A stretch of DNA of 30,333 nt from Thermoplasmata archaeon (lineage in GTDB: Archaea; Thermoplasmatota; Thermoplasmata; Thermoplasmatales; Thermoplasmataceae): positions 1 through 30,333 of the forward strand of contig JAKAYK010000004.1 of the NCBI GenBank assembly GCA_021826765.1, written 5' to 3'. A program made the translations under genes and the position numbers. Within the stretch, counting starts at the first letter, position 1; every line of letters begins with the position of its first letter. Under the pieces are notes generated by a model, which worked only from the letters and a program-made list of their open reading frames with translations, was not told where the DNA came from and did not search any database. Below are positions 15,390 to 23,809 of this stretch, piece by piece.

Positions 15390-15824
15390 ATGATTCCACT
15401 GGAGATTCAGAGGCCATGGATCAAGTCTAAAGCGGGGAAGAAAATAGTTGCAGCCTCCATATTCATAATCGTTCTGTCATTCACGATTCTTTTCGCAGTG
15501 AATTCTTTCCAACAGGGCACGGTAAACATACAGCAGATCAATGTGAATATTACAGGCTCATTCAATGAGAGCTATTCTTTTGCTTACGGGAAGGATACCA
15601 TGAATTCTGGTTCCCTGTATACCATAACAGTTCCTCTTTACGTACCTTCTTCGGCTTCCCTTCCTGTATATATCAAACAATTGAATTCCAGTAACGGATT
15701 CGATGCAATATTGTCTGGGGCCACAGCCTTAAACAGCCATGGAACAATTTACATAAGTATAGTTGTAAAAGCATCTCCAGGGAATTATGCGGGCCCCCTC
15801 AACCTTACTGTTGTAGTTCAATGA
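15390..15824 (+). CDS. Single-pass membrane protein with sequon-rich external domain, unknown function
   Basis: The 144 residues begin with a short basic cytoplasmic tail (RPWIKSKAGKK), one membrane helix at about 19-41 and a 100-residue outer domain. That domain is rich in Ser, Asn and Thr and looks beta-stranded. It has four N-glycosylation sequons (NIT, NES, NSS, NLT), as in surface proteins of acidophilic archaea. No cysteine, enzyme motif or pilin cleavage site is clear. ATG 15390 follows a CTTTATATTG box by about 25 bases, so it is probably leaderless. Its last seven bases overlap the end of the convergent small helical protein gene. Confidence 0.6.
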   Translation: MIPLEIQRPWIKSKAGKKIVAASIFIIVLSFTILFAVNSFQQGTVNIQQINVNITGSFNESYSFAYGKDTMNSGSLYTITVPLYVPSSASLPVYIKQLNSSNGFDAILSGATALNSHGTIYISIVVKASPGNYAGPLNLTVVVQ

Positions 15825-16153
15825 TGCTTAAGGATCAGATATCTTTCCAGGATGTAGGGAATGTCTCCCTTTATAGAACTCCTGCTCAACTTTCCCTGTA
15901 TCTCCAGATCTGCAATCATTCCGGAAAGTATAACCGCATTTTCATGTACCTTCATGAATTCCTCGTATGAATCATAAATCATGGATGCTATCCTTCCCTG
16001 AAGGTATGCCTTTTCTCTCAGATTTTCCACATATTCCATGTGCACTTCCTCAAGTTTCTCCACAATTTTTCCAAATATTTCCGGATTGTTTTCCAGAATG
16101 CTCTTTTCTCTGAAGGAAAGTGAGATTATCTTCTGCAGCGTTTCAATATTCAT
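15818..16153 (-). CDS. Small helical protein of unknown function (third gene of the DUF5680 operon)
   Basis: The 111-residue protein is predicted to be almost all helix with heptad-like segments (ENNPEIFGKIVEKLEEVHMEYVENLREKAYLQGRI). There is no membrane segment, cysteine or known motif that I recognise. The ATG at 16153 shares its A with the upstream TGA stop (TGATG), and GGAGG lies seven bases before it; a GTG one codon earlier is a weaker choice. Co-translation with the preceding 63-residue coiled-coil protein suggests that the two act together. Confidence 0.65.
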   Translation of the reverse strand: MNIETLQKIISLSFREKSILENNPEIFGKIVEKLEEVHMEYVENLREKAYLQGRIASMIYDSYEEFMKVHENAVILSGMIADLEIQGKLSRSSIKGDIPYILERYLILKHH

Positions 16154-16344
16154 CACATTTCCTCCAGTTCTCCTACGAGTTCATTGCTTCGTGCATAGTC
16201 CTTCCTGATCTTCCTGAGGGATTCTCCATGAGTGCTTGCACTTTCTGCAAGGACATTGATTTCCACGCCAAGATCTGTATTGAGCTTTTCATACAGCTCA
16301 ATCTGGTCCATGATCTTCTTCATGAGATTGTTGCTGTCAATCAT
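16153..16344 (-). CDS. Small coiled-coil protein of unknown function (second gene of the DUF5680 operon)
   Basis: The 63-residue protein MIDSNNLMKKIMDQIELYEKL... is helical with a coiled-coil pattern through most of its length and carries no Cys or Gly-rich motifs. Its ATG overlaps the stop of the DUF5680 gene as ATGA, and its stop overlaps the next start as TGATG. This double coupling is the main evidence that so short a frame is a gene. It may be a partner subunit for either neighbour. Confidence 0.65.
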   Translation of the reverse strand: MIDSNNLMKKIMDQIELYEKLNTDLGVEINVLAESASTHGESLRKIRKDYARSNELVGELEEM

Positions 16345-16796
16345 TGTATGATTGAACCTCCAGAATAATGGAGTTCATACACCAGATCGTCAAGCATCTC
16401 TATGTTCTCGTACCCAATGAAGTGTTCAAAGTCCCCTTCATACTGGTTTGAATAATAGAGTTCTCCATTGTTGTATGACTTTGGCCCCCTGAAAGGGGCC
16501 TCTTCATCCACAAGATAGAGGCATTTCTTCAGGAAGTCGTATACCTGTCCTGCATTACCCTCAGTGAGGCCCCCTGAATACACCATTCCCCACACCGGTT
16601 TTTCATTCAGGTAAATCGTTTCAATGCCGTTGAAGTATTTTCCCCCGAAGTATATGTCCCTGTAGGAATATTTTCCAGACCTGTAAAATAGCTCCACCGA
16701 TCCTTCCACTCTGGGATTTTTCTCCTTTCCTTCCCCTGAAGCGTAAGTATTCCTCTTTGCTCTCGCTATGAATTCTTCTATTCCCGGTGTCTCCAT
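16341..16796 (-). CDS. DUF5680 family protein
   Basis: The 151-residue protein starts METPGIEEFIARAKRNTYAS. It shows the family run YRDIYFGGKYFNGIETIY, PVWGMVYSGG, a helical block ending CLYLVDEEAPFRGP, and GDFEHFIGYENI followed by YELHYSGG. These conserved glycine-aromatic patches match DUF5680 proteins, which are widespread in bacteria and archaea but have no known activity. The fold appears alpha/beta and cytoplasmic. TTTTATAAAG, about 20 bases upstream of the ATG at 16796, indicates a leaderless operon start. Two small helical proteins follow with overlapping codons. Confidence 0.75.
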   Translation of the reverse strand: METPGIEEFIARAKRNTYASGEGKEKNPRVEGSVELFYRSGKYSYRDIYFGGKYFNGIETIYLNEKPVWGMVYSGGLTEGNAGQVYDFLKKCLYLVDEEAPFRGPKSYNNGELYYSNQYEGDFEHFIGYENIEMLDDLVYELHYSGGSIIQ

Positions 16797-16980
16797 GCCT
16801 GTGAATCCCTTTATAAAATATACGTTTACCTGTTGTTATTTTTTCTTATCCTGGGTAATAAGTTGTTAGTGTTATTCTCTTGAATAATTTATTATGAGAT
16901 AATAAGGATATACAAATACAAATTCTGGTCATCTATGAAATACAGGGGATGCTTTTCCTTTACACGCGGAGGCGATATCC

Positions 16981-18012
16981 TTGGATAAGCTGAAGGTCTG
17001 TGTGATCGGCTCAACAGGCCTTGTTGGAAAGGAATTTTGCAGGAGGCTTTCAGTGCATCCCTATTTTGAGATTGCTGGACTCTATGCATCAGAGAAACGG
17101 AATGATATCACATACCAGGATCTGGCAGGGAATGATTCACTTCCTGATGTGGGTGTTGAGAAGACTGATGTTGATTCCATTTTATCCGGAAAATATGACC
17201 TGATATTCAGTGCTGTCAGCGAGAAAACTGCATCCTCCATTGAGCTGGAACTGTCAGAGAAAGGCCAGAAAGTGTTCACAAATGCTTCAGGCAACAGGAT
17301 GCGCCAGAATGTTCCAATACTTGTCCCTGAAATTAACAGCGAGCATATGATCCTTACGGGTAAAAAGAGTGGTTTCATCGTGGCAAATGGTAACTGCAGC
17401 ACTATAGGACTCGCTCTTTCCATTGCTCCCCTCATGGAACTGGGAGTGAAAAAAATTGATGTTACAACCATGCAGGCAGTCAGTGGTGCAGGATATCCCG
17501 GAACACCTGCACTTGATGTCATTTCCAGCGTTTATCCCCATATACCTGGCGAGGAAGAGAAGATTTCTTCTGAGACAAAGAAAATTTTCGGCACAGTCCA
17601 TAAGGATACTGTTGAACCTTCAGATATTTCAATAAACCCCATATGCACAAGAATTCCTGTGAGAGATGGACATACAGAAGCAGTATTTGCAGAGATGCAT
17701 GAAAACGTGGAAGAGAACGATGTGAAAAACGCATTCAGGAATTTCAGGAATGGAAAGATTTCGGGAAAAGAACTTCCCTCCCTGCCTCACAGTTCTGTTG
17801 TTTTTCATGATTCTCCTGAGAGGCCCCATGCCAATCTTGATCTGAATGCTGGCAAAAGCTTCCTCACTTCAGGTATGCCCGTTTCAGTTGGCCATGTCAG
17901 GATAAATGGGAACAGGATCTCCTTCATCTCACTCATTCACAATATAGTCAGGGGTGCTGCAGGCTCATCCATACTCAATGCGGAATTTCTGCATAGGGAG
18001 GGATTCCTGTGA
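16981..18012 (+). CDS. asd: Aspartate-semialdehyde dehydrogenase
   Basis: It reduces aspartyl phosphate to the semialdehyde with NADPH, at the branch to threonine, methionine and lysine. The 343-residue protein has the dinucleotide loop GSTGLVGKEF (10-19), the catalytic cysteine in ANGNCSTIGL (Cys 139), SGAGYPG (168-174) and the acid-base region RIPVRDGHTEAVF (His 231). The start is a TTG at 16981 supported by GGAGGCGAT (16968-16976), one mismatch from the full ribosome binding site; no suitable ATG exists. The stop overlaps the aspartokinase start as GTGA, coupling the two first enzymes of the pathway. Confidence 0.95.
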   Translation: MDKLKVCVIGSTGLVGKEFCRRLSVHPYFEIAGLYASEKRNDITYQDLAGNDSLPDVGVEKTDVDSILSGKYDLIFSAVSEKTASSIELELSEKGQKVFTNASGNRMRQNVPILVPEINSEHMILTGKKSGFIVANGNCSTIGLALSIAPLMELGVKKIDVTTMQAVSGAGYPGTPALDVISSVYPHIPGEEEKISSETKKIFGTVHKDTVEPSDISINPICTRIPVRDGHTEAVFAEMHENVEENDVKNAFRNFRNGKISGKELPSLPHSSVVFHDSPERPHANLDLNAGKSFLTSGMPVSVGHVRINGNRISFISLIHNIVRGAAGSSILNAEFLHREGFL

Positions 18013-18878
18013 AAGTCTATAAGATAGGAGGATCGTGCCTGAAGGATTACTCATCTCTGAGGGGGCTTGACAGCATTGTGGAGGAAACCGGGAAAAAAAT
18101 ATTGGTTTTCAGCGCATTTTCAGGAGTTACAGACAGCCTTTACAGAATATGGGGCCAAGGAAACAGGGAGAGGATTCCTGGTTTAATGGATCTGATAAAC
18201 TGGCACCTGTCTCTGCTGTCTCCCTGCATAGATGATTCAGGGGAAACGTTTCTGGAACTCATATCGGAGTTCAATGGTGCAGGATCATTTGATGAGTTCA
18301 TGGACTCTTTAAATGCGAGCGATCTTGAAAGATTTCTTTCCCTTGGAGAGATGATGTCCGCAATTTCGTTCTATATCTACACAAAAAACAAGGGATATTC
18401 CGTTTCCGTTGTGCCCTCAAACATTCTTGGGCTCTTTGTCACGAAGAATGGTTCAGAACGATTTGTGGATTATGATAGATCATCGGAAATGATTTATCCA
18501 AAAGTGGAAGAATCATTTTACACTTCAGAGTGCATCATTACAACCGGATTCTTCGGATATGACATGGAGGGAAACATAGCAACACTTGGAAGGAACAGCA
18601 GCGACTACAGTGCAGCTGCCATAGCCTGCCTCTCAGGTGCAGATGAGATAATATTCCTGAAAGATGTTGAGGGGATATATTCAGGAGATCCGAAAAAGAG
18701 CTCGTTTTTCACCCTCATGAAAGATATTTCCTATGACGATGCTATGAGAATTTCCATGTCCGGATCGAGGATTTTGCACCCCTTAGCCATAGAAATATGC
18801 AGAAAAAATTTCATGCCGATGAAGATCATGAAATTTGGAGAATTGTTGCATGGCACCATAATATGGGACAAAAAGTGA
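18009..18878 (+). CDS. Aspartokinase, catalytic domain only (no ACT domains)
   Basis: It phosphorylates aspartate, supplying the substrate of the overlapping asd product. The 289 residues cover just the amino acid kinase fold: KIGGSCL (5-11), VFSAFSGVTDSL (33-44), LSLGEMMSA (110-118), VPSN, TTGFFGYDMEGNIATLGRNSSDYSAA (178-203) and KDVEGIYSGDP (218-228). Usual aspartokinases have about 450 residues, with two C-terminal ACT domains for feedback inhibition; these are absent. KIGGSCL replaces KFGGSSL, and LGRNSSDYSA replaces LGRGGSDYSA. The start is GTG at 18009. The product may be insensitive to threonine or lysine, or a separate regulatory subunit may exist elsewhere. A different amino acid kinase specificity is possible but less likely beside asd. 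Confidence 0.88.
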   Translation: MKVYKIGGSCLKDYSSLRGLDSIVEETGKKILVFSAFSGVTDSLYRIWGQGNRERIPGLMDLINWHLSLLSPCIDDSGETFLELISEFNGAGSFDEFMDSLNASDLERFLSLGEMMSAISFYIYTKNKGYSVSVVPSNILGLFVTKNGSERFVDYDRSSEMIYPKVEESFYTSECIITTGFFGYDMEGNIATLGRNSSDYSAAAIACLSGADEIIFLKDVEGIYSGDPKKSSFFTLMKDISYDDAMRISMSGSRILHPLAIEICRKNFMPMKIMKFGELLHGTIIWDKK

Positions 18879-18988
18879 TGTCCTCCCACGGAAAAATAGT
18901 GCGGTTGACGGCTGTGTTAACACTTTATGATAATTTCAGCGGGAAAGCTCTAATTGCTGAATTTTATTCACTGGTGAGAAAGCTTTAA
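18878..18988 (+). CDS. Possible 36-residue protein coupled to aspartokinase
   Basis: An ATG shares its A with the aspartokinase stop (TGATG), giving MSSHGKIVRLTAVLTLYDNF... and ending in a basic SLVRKL. I recognise no family. It is too short to be an ACT domain, though a remnant of a lost C-terminal region or a small regulatory peptide is conceivable. The overlap is the only support, so this may be noncoding spacer before the dehydratase gene. Confidence 0.25.
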   Translation: MSSHGKIVRLTAVLTLYDNFSGKALIAEFYSLVRKL

Positions 18989-19005
18989 TCCAATGAGTTG
19001 TATGC

Positions 19006-20205
19006 ATGAACATGGCGGGTAGAATCAAGGATATAGACGTTTATAATGTTAGCGAAAAAACGCCTGAAAAGTCATCACCATGGAGTTCCACCATGATTAT
19101 TGTCAGAATCACCACAGATGATGGATTCACAGGATATGGGGAGGCCCCAACTACACTTATGACCATGCCCGTTTTCCATAGCGTGAAGGAAGTGATGAGA
19201 ACCTTCATTGGCAGGAATGTTCTTGATATTACGTCTAATGTTCTGGAATTTTACAAACATTCATTCTACCTTTCGAGATCAATGGAGGCTACCTCTGCCC
19301 TCAGTGCTGTGGAAATCGCCTCATGGGATATTGCAGGAAAAATGAGCAGCCAGCCTATTTACAACATGCTGGGAGGTAAGGTCAGGGATCAGGTAAGGGC
19401 TTACAGCAACGGATGGTATTCAGATTGCGTTTCACCTGATGATTTTATCGAGAAAGCGAAGGGAATCAAGAAGAAAGGATACGATGCGATCAAGTTTGAT
19501 CCCTTTGGTAACAGTTTTGACAGAATTGAGAGGAAATCCCTTGATCATGCTGAATCTGTAGTCAGGGGCCTGAGGGATGAGTTTGACTTCTCCATGGATC
19601 TTCTCATTGAGTTTCATGGAAGGTTTTCCTTTGAAGCTGCTAGAATGGCATGCCAGAGGCTTGAGCCATATGGGTGTTTCTTCTATGAGGAGCCACTTCA
19701 CCCGGAGCTGGAGATGAGACTCCCTGAGCTTAGAAGCCAGTTGATGACTCCCATAGCACTTGGAGAACGGATACTGAATGCAAGAGATTTCATGAGACAT
19801 ATTGTAGAGGGAAAGGTGGATATAATACAGGGCGATCTTACAAATTCAAGGGGTATAATGGAATCTTTCAAGATAGCTGCCATTGCTGATGCATGGGGTG
19901 TCCCTGTGGCCTACCATAACGCTTTTGGGCCCGTCCAGACAGCGGCCACATTGAATCTTGACATGACCATAAACAATTTTCTTATACAGGAAAGCTTTGA
20001 AGAGTCATGGCCAGACTGGAAACGGAAGCTTTTGAAATCCGGATACCATATTGAGAATGGAAAATTTAGGCTTTCTGGAAAGCCAGGGCTTGGTATAGAA
20101 ATAGATCAGAAATCCCTTGAGAGCCACATGGTTGAAGGAATGGAACCTTTTGATCTGGAGTCCCCGCCATGGGTTGTGTCTGGAACTTACATAGGTGAAA
20201 ATTGA
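19006..20205 (+). CDS. Gluconate/galactonate dehydratase (enolase superfamily)
   Basis: It dehydrates D-gluconate (and probably D-galactonate) to the 2-keto-3-deoxy acid in the non-phosphorylating Entner-Doudoroff pathway. The 399 residues align along their length with the Sulfolobus gluconate dehydratase as I remember it: VGYGEA-like FTGYGEAPTT, the cap SFYLSRSMEATSALSAVEIASWDI, YSNGWYSDCVSPDDF, IKFDPFG, the metal ligands in LLIEFHGRF, FYEEPLHPE and ALGERI, and the catalytic region VAYHNAFGPVQTA. The C-terminal GLGIEID and PWVVSGTY are also shared. An ATG at 19012 is an alternative start. TGATG links it to the next gene. Members of this superfamily differ in substrate, so the exact sugar acid is inferred. 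Confidence 0.88.
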   Translation: MNMAGRIKDIDVYNVSEKTPEKSSPWSSTMIIVRITTDDGFTGYGEAPTTLMTMPVFHSVKEVMRTFIGRNVLDITSNVLEFYKHSFYLSRSMEATSALSAVEIASWDIAGKMSSQPIYNMLGGKVRDQVRAYSNGWYSDCVSPDDFIEKAKGIKKKGYDAIKFDPFGNSFDRIERKSLDHAESVVRGLRDEFDFSMDLLIEFHGRFSFEAARMACQRLEPYGCFFYEEPLHPELEMRLPELRSQLMTPIALGERILNARDFMRHIVEGKVDIIQGDLTNSRGIMESFKIAAIADAWGVPVAYHNAFGPVQTAATLNLDMTINNFLIQESFEESWPDWKRKLLKSGYHIENGKFRLSGKPGLGIEIDQKSLESHMVEGMEPFDLESPPWVVSGTYIGEN

Positions 20206-21158
20206 TGGAAGTAAATGAAATTAACAAGAAAATAGAGGAAGTAGAGAGAGTCCTTAAGGATCTGGATAAAGTCATGGGAGACGCTTCAAGAAAGAAGAAG
20301 GAGGTTGAAGCATATCTCCAGACGCTCATTCAGGTCAAACAGGCAGACACTCCTGAACAGAAATCCAAAATAGCCGTTGAGGCGGTTCAGGAAGCGGAAA
20401 AGAGGCCCCATGTGGACCCGGGTAAGAGGATAGGCACCGGCGTATCAAAGATTGATGAACTCCTATTAGGCGGTGTGCCACTTCATTCAAATGTGGTACT
20501 TTTCGGGCCCCCTTTCACTGCAAAGGAAATACTTGCGTATAATTTTGTGGTGAAATCGCTTTCTGAGAACATTCCTGCAGTGATCATTGCAGCAGACAAG
20601 GATCTTGGTGTTATTAAAAAAGAAATAAGCAAGATAATGAATATTGGAGTGAATGCACTGGAAGATTATGAGCAGAAGGGCCTGCTGAAGTTCATAGATA
20701 TATATTCAAAAACAGTCCAGTTGAGTTCACCTTCCCAGTATGCTGTGCAGATTGATTCCATAACAAACCTTTCAAGCATAATTAAGGCAATGGATACTGT
20801 TGAGGAACAGATACTTGAGAAGTACCCATACTACAGGCTCCTGTTCGTGTCGCTAACAGCATTTGTCCCGCAGCTTGACGAGAAGGTTTTCCTCAGATTC
20901 GGGCAGCAATTCACCCAGAAAAGGAGAAGTACCCCTAATGTCAGTTTCTACCTTCTTGAGGAGGGTCTTTTTGATCAGGAAATCTACCAGACCATCAGTT
21001 ACATCATGGATGGCTCTGTGGAATTCAAGAGTACAAACTCAAAGCAATTCGTGCGGGCTATTGGTTTCAACAGGACAAGAACAAGGGAATGGGTTGAGGT
21101 TTACCAGCATAACAACAACTTTGATCTTGGTTCATTCTCACTTGAAAGAGTGAGATGA
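20205..21158 (+). CDS. RecA/KaiC-like ATPase-fold protein with coiled-coil N-terminus and degraded P-loop
   Basis: The 317-residue protein has a coiled coil at about 1-65. A RecA-type core follows with the KaiC/RadA entry motif RIGTGVSKIDELLLGGVP. The P-loop position reads LFGPPFTAKEIL, lacking the GKT/GKS lysine-threonine pair of a working Walker A motif. A Walker B-like strand is AVQIDSIT. The C-terminal part resembles archaeal KaiC-domain signalling proteins. The ATG at 20205 shares its A with the dehydratase stop, and AGGTGA lies six bases upstream. It may be a pseudo-ATPase acting as a scaffold or sensor. A link to sugar-acid metabolism rests only on coupling. Confidence 0.7.
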   Translation: MEVNEINKKIEEVERVLKDLDKVMGDASRKKKEVEAYLQTLIQVKQADTPEQKSKIAVEAVQEAEKRPHVDPGKRIGTGVSKIDELLLGGVPLHSNVVLFGPPFTAKEILAYNFVVKSLSENIPAVIIAADKDLGVIKKEISKIMNIGVNALEDYEQKGLLKFIDIYSKTVQLSSPSQYAVQIDSITNLSSIIKAMDTVEEQILEKYPYYRLLFVSLTAFVPQLDEKVFLRFGQQFTQKRRSTPNVSFYLLEEGLFDQEIYQTISYIMDGSVEFKSTNSKQFVRAIGFNRTRTREWVEVYQHNNNFDLGSFSLERVR

Positions 21159-21267
21159 AAATTTATTTTTAATTACATGAGCTTGAACTGGAGAGTTCCC
21201 TTAATTGATCATTTTCCTGAAGTGAAAACAATGGGAAAATCACAGATGCCAATGAAGAAAAGTGGAA

Positions 21268-22233
21268 TCATCCATTGTAGGATATTCCCTTTCCGAATCC
21301 CATCATGACCATAATAACAGTCATCAGTATTATCAGGATCACTGCTGAGAGCGCCATCTTATCCACTTTTCCAATGGTCATTGGGTGCATGTATGTTCTT
21401 TTGGAATATGCCCTGAACGCTCTGGTGTCTGCTGAAATTGCTGTGTCTTTTGCTCCTCTCACCAAAAAAACAATTACAGGCACAATTCCACTGAATGCTC
21501 CCGCAAGCATGTAGAAAGGCCTCATGATTGATGGTGCGTTTGATCCAAGTCCCTTCATGAACTGGATCTTCACTGAAGTGTCTATGTATTCAAATATCCT
21601 GGGAACAGTCCTCATCGCAACAACCAGGGAAAACGTCAAGGAAGTCGGAATGCCGACCTTGTTGAGTGATCTCAACACCTGTGATGGAGTGCTTGTCATG
21701 ACCAGTACGAGGCTCATGAGAGAGACCGCAGTGAATCTCATGGAAATCTGGAATCCGTATATGAGTCCCTGTGTGGTCAGGGCAGGCTGGTAGCCCATTA
21801 CAGTGAAATAGGAAGGCCATACCCACAGGGTTGTGAGATGACTGTTGTGGAATGCTTCCTGTAATATCACGTAGGGAGTGTATGGAGCAAAAGCCCAGGT
21901 GGTTCCTATCACGGTCATGATTGTGAGAAACATTCCTGTTATGAATTTTCTCTTACCTTCCTTCAGAGTAAGGTAACTTGAAAGGATAGCAACGGTCATT
22001 ATGGCCCCTATCCACCAGATGGTAACGGATGCAACCACCATGACCATTATTCCAAGTATTATCTTCACCGATGGATTCATCCTGTAGTAGAATGTGTGAT
22101 AACTCTCATATCTGGTAACTTTCATGAATCCAGTGAGACCAATGGCCTTCAGGAGAATCAGCACAGGAAATGCTGCCCCGAAGAAGAAGAGCATCCAGCT
22201 TACAACATTAATGATTAACCAGTTCATTTTCAT
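21268..22233 (-). CDS. ecfT: ECF transporter transmembrane (T) subunit, CbiQ family
   Basis: This membrane subunit couples the ATPases to the substrate-binding S protein in an energy-coupling-factor importer. The 321-residue protein has at least six hydrophobic segments, RMNPSVKIILGIMVMV as the typical early block, LVLVMTSTPSQVLRSLNKVGIPTSLTFSLVVAMRTVPRIFEY in the middle, and the coupling-helix region RGAKDTAISADTRAFRAY, which corresponds to the Ala-Arg-Gly motif zone. The ATG at 22233 has GAGGAGTG before it; ATG 22227 (MNWLI) is also possible. It overlaps the end of the double ATPase gene by 26 bases and is the last gene of the operon. Confidence 0.9.
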   Translation of the reverse strand: MKMNWLIINVVSWMLFFFGAAFPVLILLKAIGLTGFMKVTRYESYHTFYYRMNPSVKIILGIMVMVVASVTIWWIGAIMTVAILSSYLTLKEGKRKFITGMFLTIMTVIGTTWAFAPYTPYVILQEAFHNSHLTTLWVWPSYFTVMGYQPALTTQGLIYGFQISMRFTAVSLMSLVLVMTSTPSQVLRSLNKVGIPTSLTFSLVVAMRTVPRIFEYIDTSVKIQFMKGLGSNAPSIMRPFYMLAGAFSGIVPVIVFLVRGAKDTAISADTRAFRAYSKRTYMHPMTIGKVDKMALSAVILIILMTVIMVMMGFGKGISYNG

Positions 22234-23809
22234 CACTCCTCAAAATGAAATCAGAAGGGGGAAGTATGGAGTACTGCCTGGACTCCATGAAAACAGATTC
22301 AGGAGTTCCATCAAGCACCTTCCTCCCCTCATTGAAAACTACAACCCTATCCGCGAATCTGTATACGAAGCGAGAATCATGTGTTACGATTATGATGGAA
22401 TACCCTGCTTCCTTGATTCTTGTCAGTTCCTTCCCCAGTACCTGCTTGTGGAAGTAGTCCTGTCCGGAGGTGGGTTCATCCAGCATGATAACTTTCACTC
22501 CCGAAGCCATGGCAGAAGCCATCGCAACCCTTCTTCTCTGGCCGAGACTCAGACTCAGAGGGTCCCTGTATCGAAGGTCTGAAAGAGAGAACATGTCCAG
22601 GAGTTTATCCACCCTGTCCATGTAGTTCTTCACCTTCCTTTTCTTCAATGAATAGGCAACTTCCAGTTCGACTGATTTGCTTATAAGAGTCAGGTCGAAA
22701 TTCTGCGGGACAAAGGCAATCTCTTTCCCGCGCTTTATTATGTGTTCCCTGCTTATGTCCCTGCCATCAAGTGCTGCCTGAATTTCGCAGTTCAGGTCAA
22801 TGTCAAGGAAGCCCATCAATCCCTTGAGGAATGTTGATTTTCCAGCACCGTTTCTACCCATTATTGCAAGGATCTGTTTTTCCTGCAACTCAATTTCCCC
22901 GTCCACCAGTTTCTTTCCTGCCTTGGTACTGACACTCACAGCAGCCTGCATTACAACCCTGCTGGTTTCTGCCCTTTTTGGAGGCGCTGGAATCATGTTG
23001 ATCTGCCTGAGTCTTTCCCTTATGGTATCCATGTCTTCGGAATCAATCCCGTTCTGTCTTGCATAAATAAAGTGAATTGGCACCTCTATTCCTATTTCCA
23101 CCATCTTTTCCACATAATGCGAAAGTTCACTGCTCTTGATGTCAAGGAGAATCTTTCCATTGTCAATGACAATGATCCTGTCCACGAACGGAAGCATACG
23201 CTCAACCTTGTGCTCCACCACGATGAGTGTTTTTTCTTCCTTCAGTTTCCTGATTATATCAAATACTTTTGCAGTTCCTTCAGGATCAATGTTTGAAGTT
23301 GGTTCGTCAAGAATGAGCAATTTTGGACGCATAGACAGGACTGCTGCAATAGCTATCCTCTGCAATTCCCCTCCTGAAAGAGTGTAAGTTTCTCTGTCCA
23401 TGAGATGTGATGTGCCTGTTATATCCACGGATTCCCTGACTCTCTCACTTATATCCTCAGATTCCAGGCATAAGTTTTCCGGACCAAAGGCCACTTCCTC
23501 CTCAACTGTATAATTAAGAACCTGTGTTTCCGGATTCTGTAGCACTATTCCAACCTCTGTTGAAAGTTTTGAAAGAGGTGTTTTCACGGTGCTCTTGCCG
23601 TATACATTCACTTCCCCTTCAAATTCCCCATGGAAAACGTGCGGAATTATTCCCGTGATGCAGTTTACAAGGGTAGACTTTCCTCCACCTGACCTGCCTG
23701 TGATGAGAACTGTTTCTCCATCCTCTATGGACAGATGCTCAATATCTATGGCAGGTTCTTCCCTGCCCATATAAAAAAATTTCAGGTTCTGTATTTCCAG
23801 AGCCTTCAT
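22208..23809 (-). CDS. ECF transporter ATPase with two fused ABC domains
   Basis: The 533-residue protein has two nucleotide-binding domains in one chain, as in YkoD-type ECF systems. The first has Walker A GRSGGGKST (38-46), signature LSGGELQRI (144-152) and Walker B LLILDEPTS. The second has GRNGAGKST (318-326), signature LSLGQRRRV (420-428) and VIMLDEPTSGQD. A linker of about 70 residues joins them at 220-290. I chose ATG 23809 (MKALEIQNLK) because it overlaps the S-component stop as ATGA; the 35 extra upstream residues of the open frame are low-complexity and unlike ABC proteins. The second signature has LSLGQ instead of LSGGQ, a common asymmetric variant. Confidence 0.93.
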   Translation of the reverse strand: MKALEIQNLKFFYMGREEPAIDIEHLSIEDGETVLITGRSGGGKSTLVNCITGIIPHVFHGEFEGEVNVYGKSTVKTPLSKLSTEVGIVLQNPETQVLNYTVEEEVAFGPENLCLESEDISERVRESVDITGTSHLMDRETYTLSGGELQRIAIAAVLSMRPKLLILDEPTSNIDPEGTAKVFDIIRKLKEEKTLIVVEHKVERMLPFVDRIIVIDNGKILLDIKSSELSHYVEKMVEIGIEVPIHFIYARQNGIDSEDMDTIRERLRQINMIPAPPKRAETSRVVMQAAVSVSTKAGKKLVDGEIELQEKQILAIMGRNGAGKSTFLKGLMGFLDIDLNCEIQAALDGRDISREHIIKRGKEIAFVPQNFDLTLISKSVELEVAYSLKKRKVKNYMDRVDKLLDMFSLSDLRYRDPLSLSLGQRRRVAMASAMASGVKVIMLDEPTSGQDYFHKQVLGKELTRIKEAGYSIIIVTHDSRFVYRFADRVVVFNEGRKVLDGTPESVFMESRQYSILPPSDFILRSDENELVNH

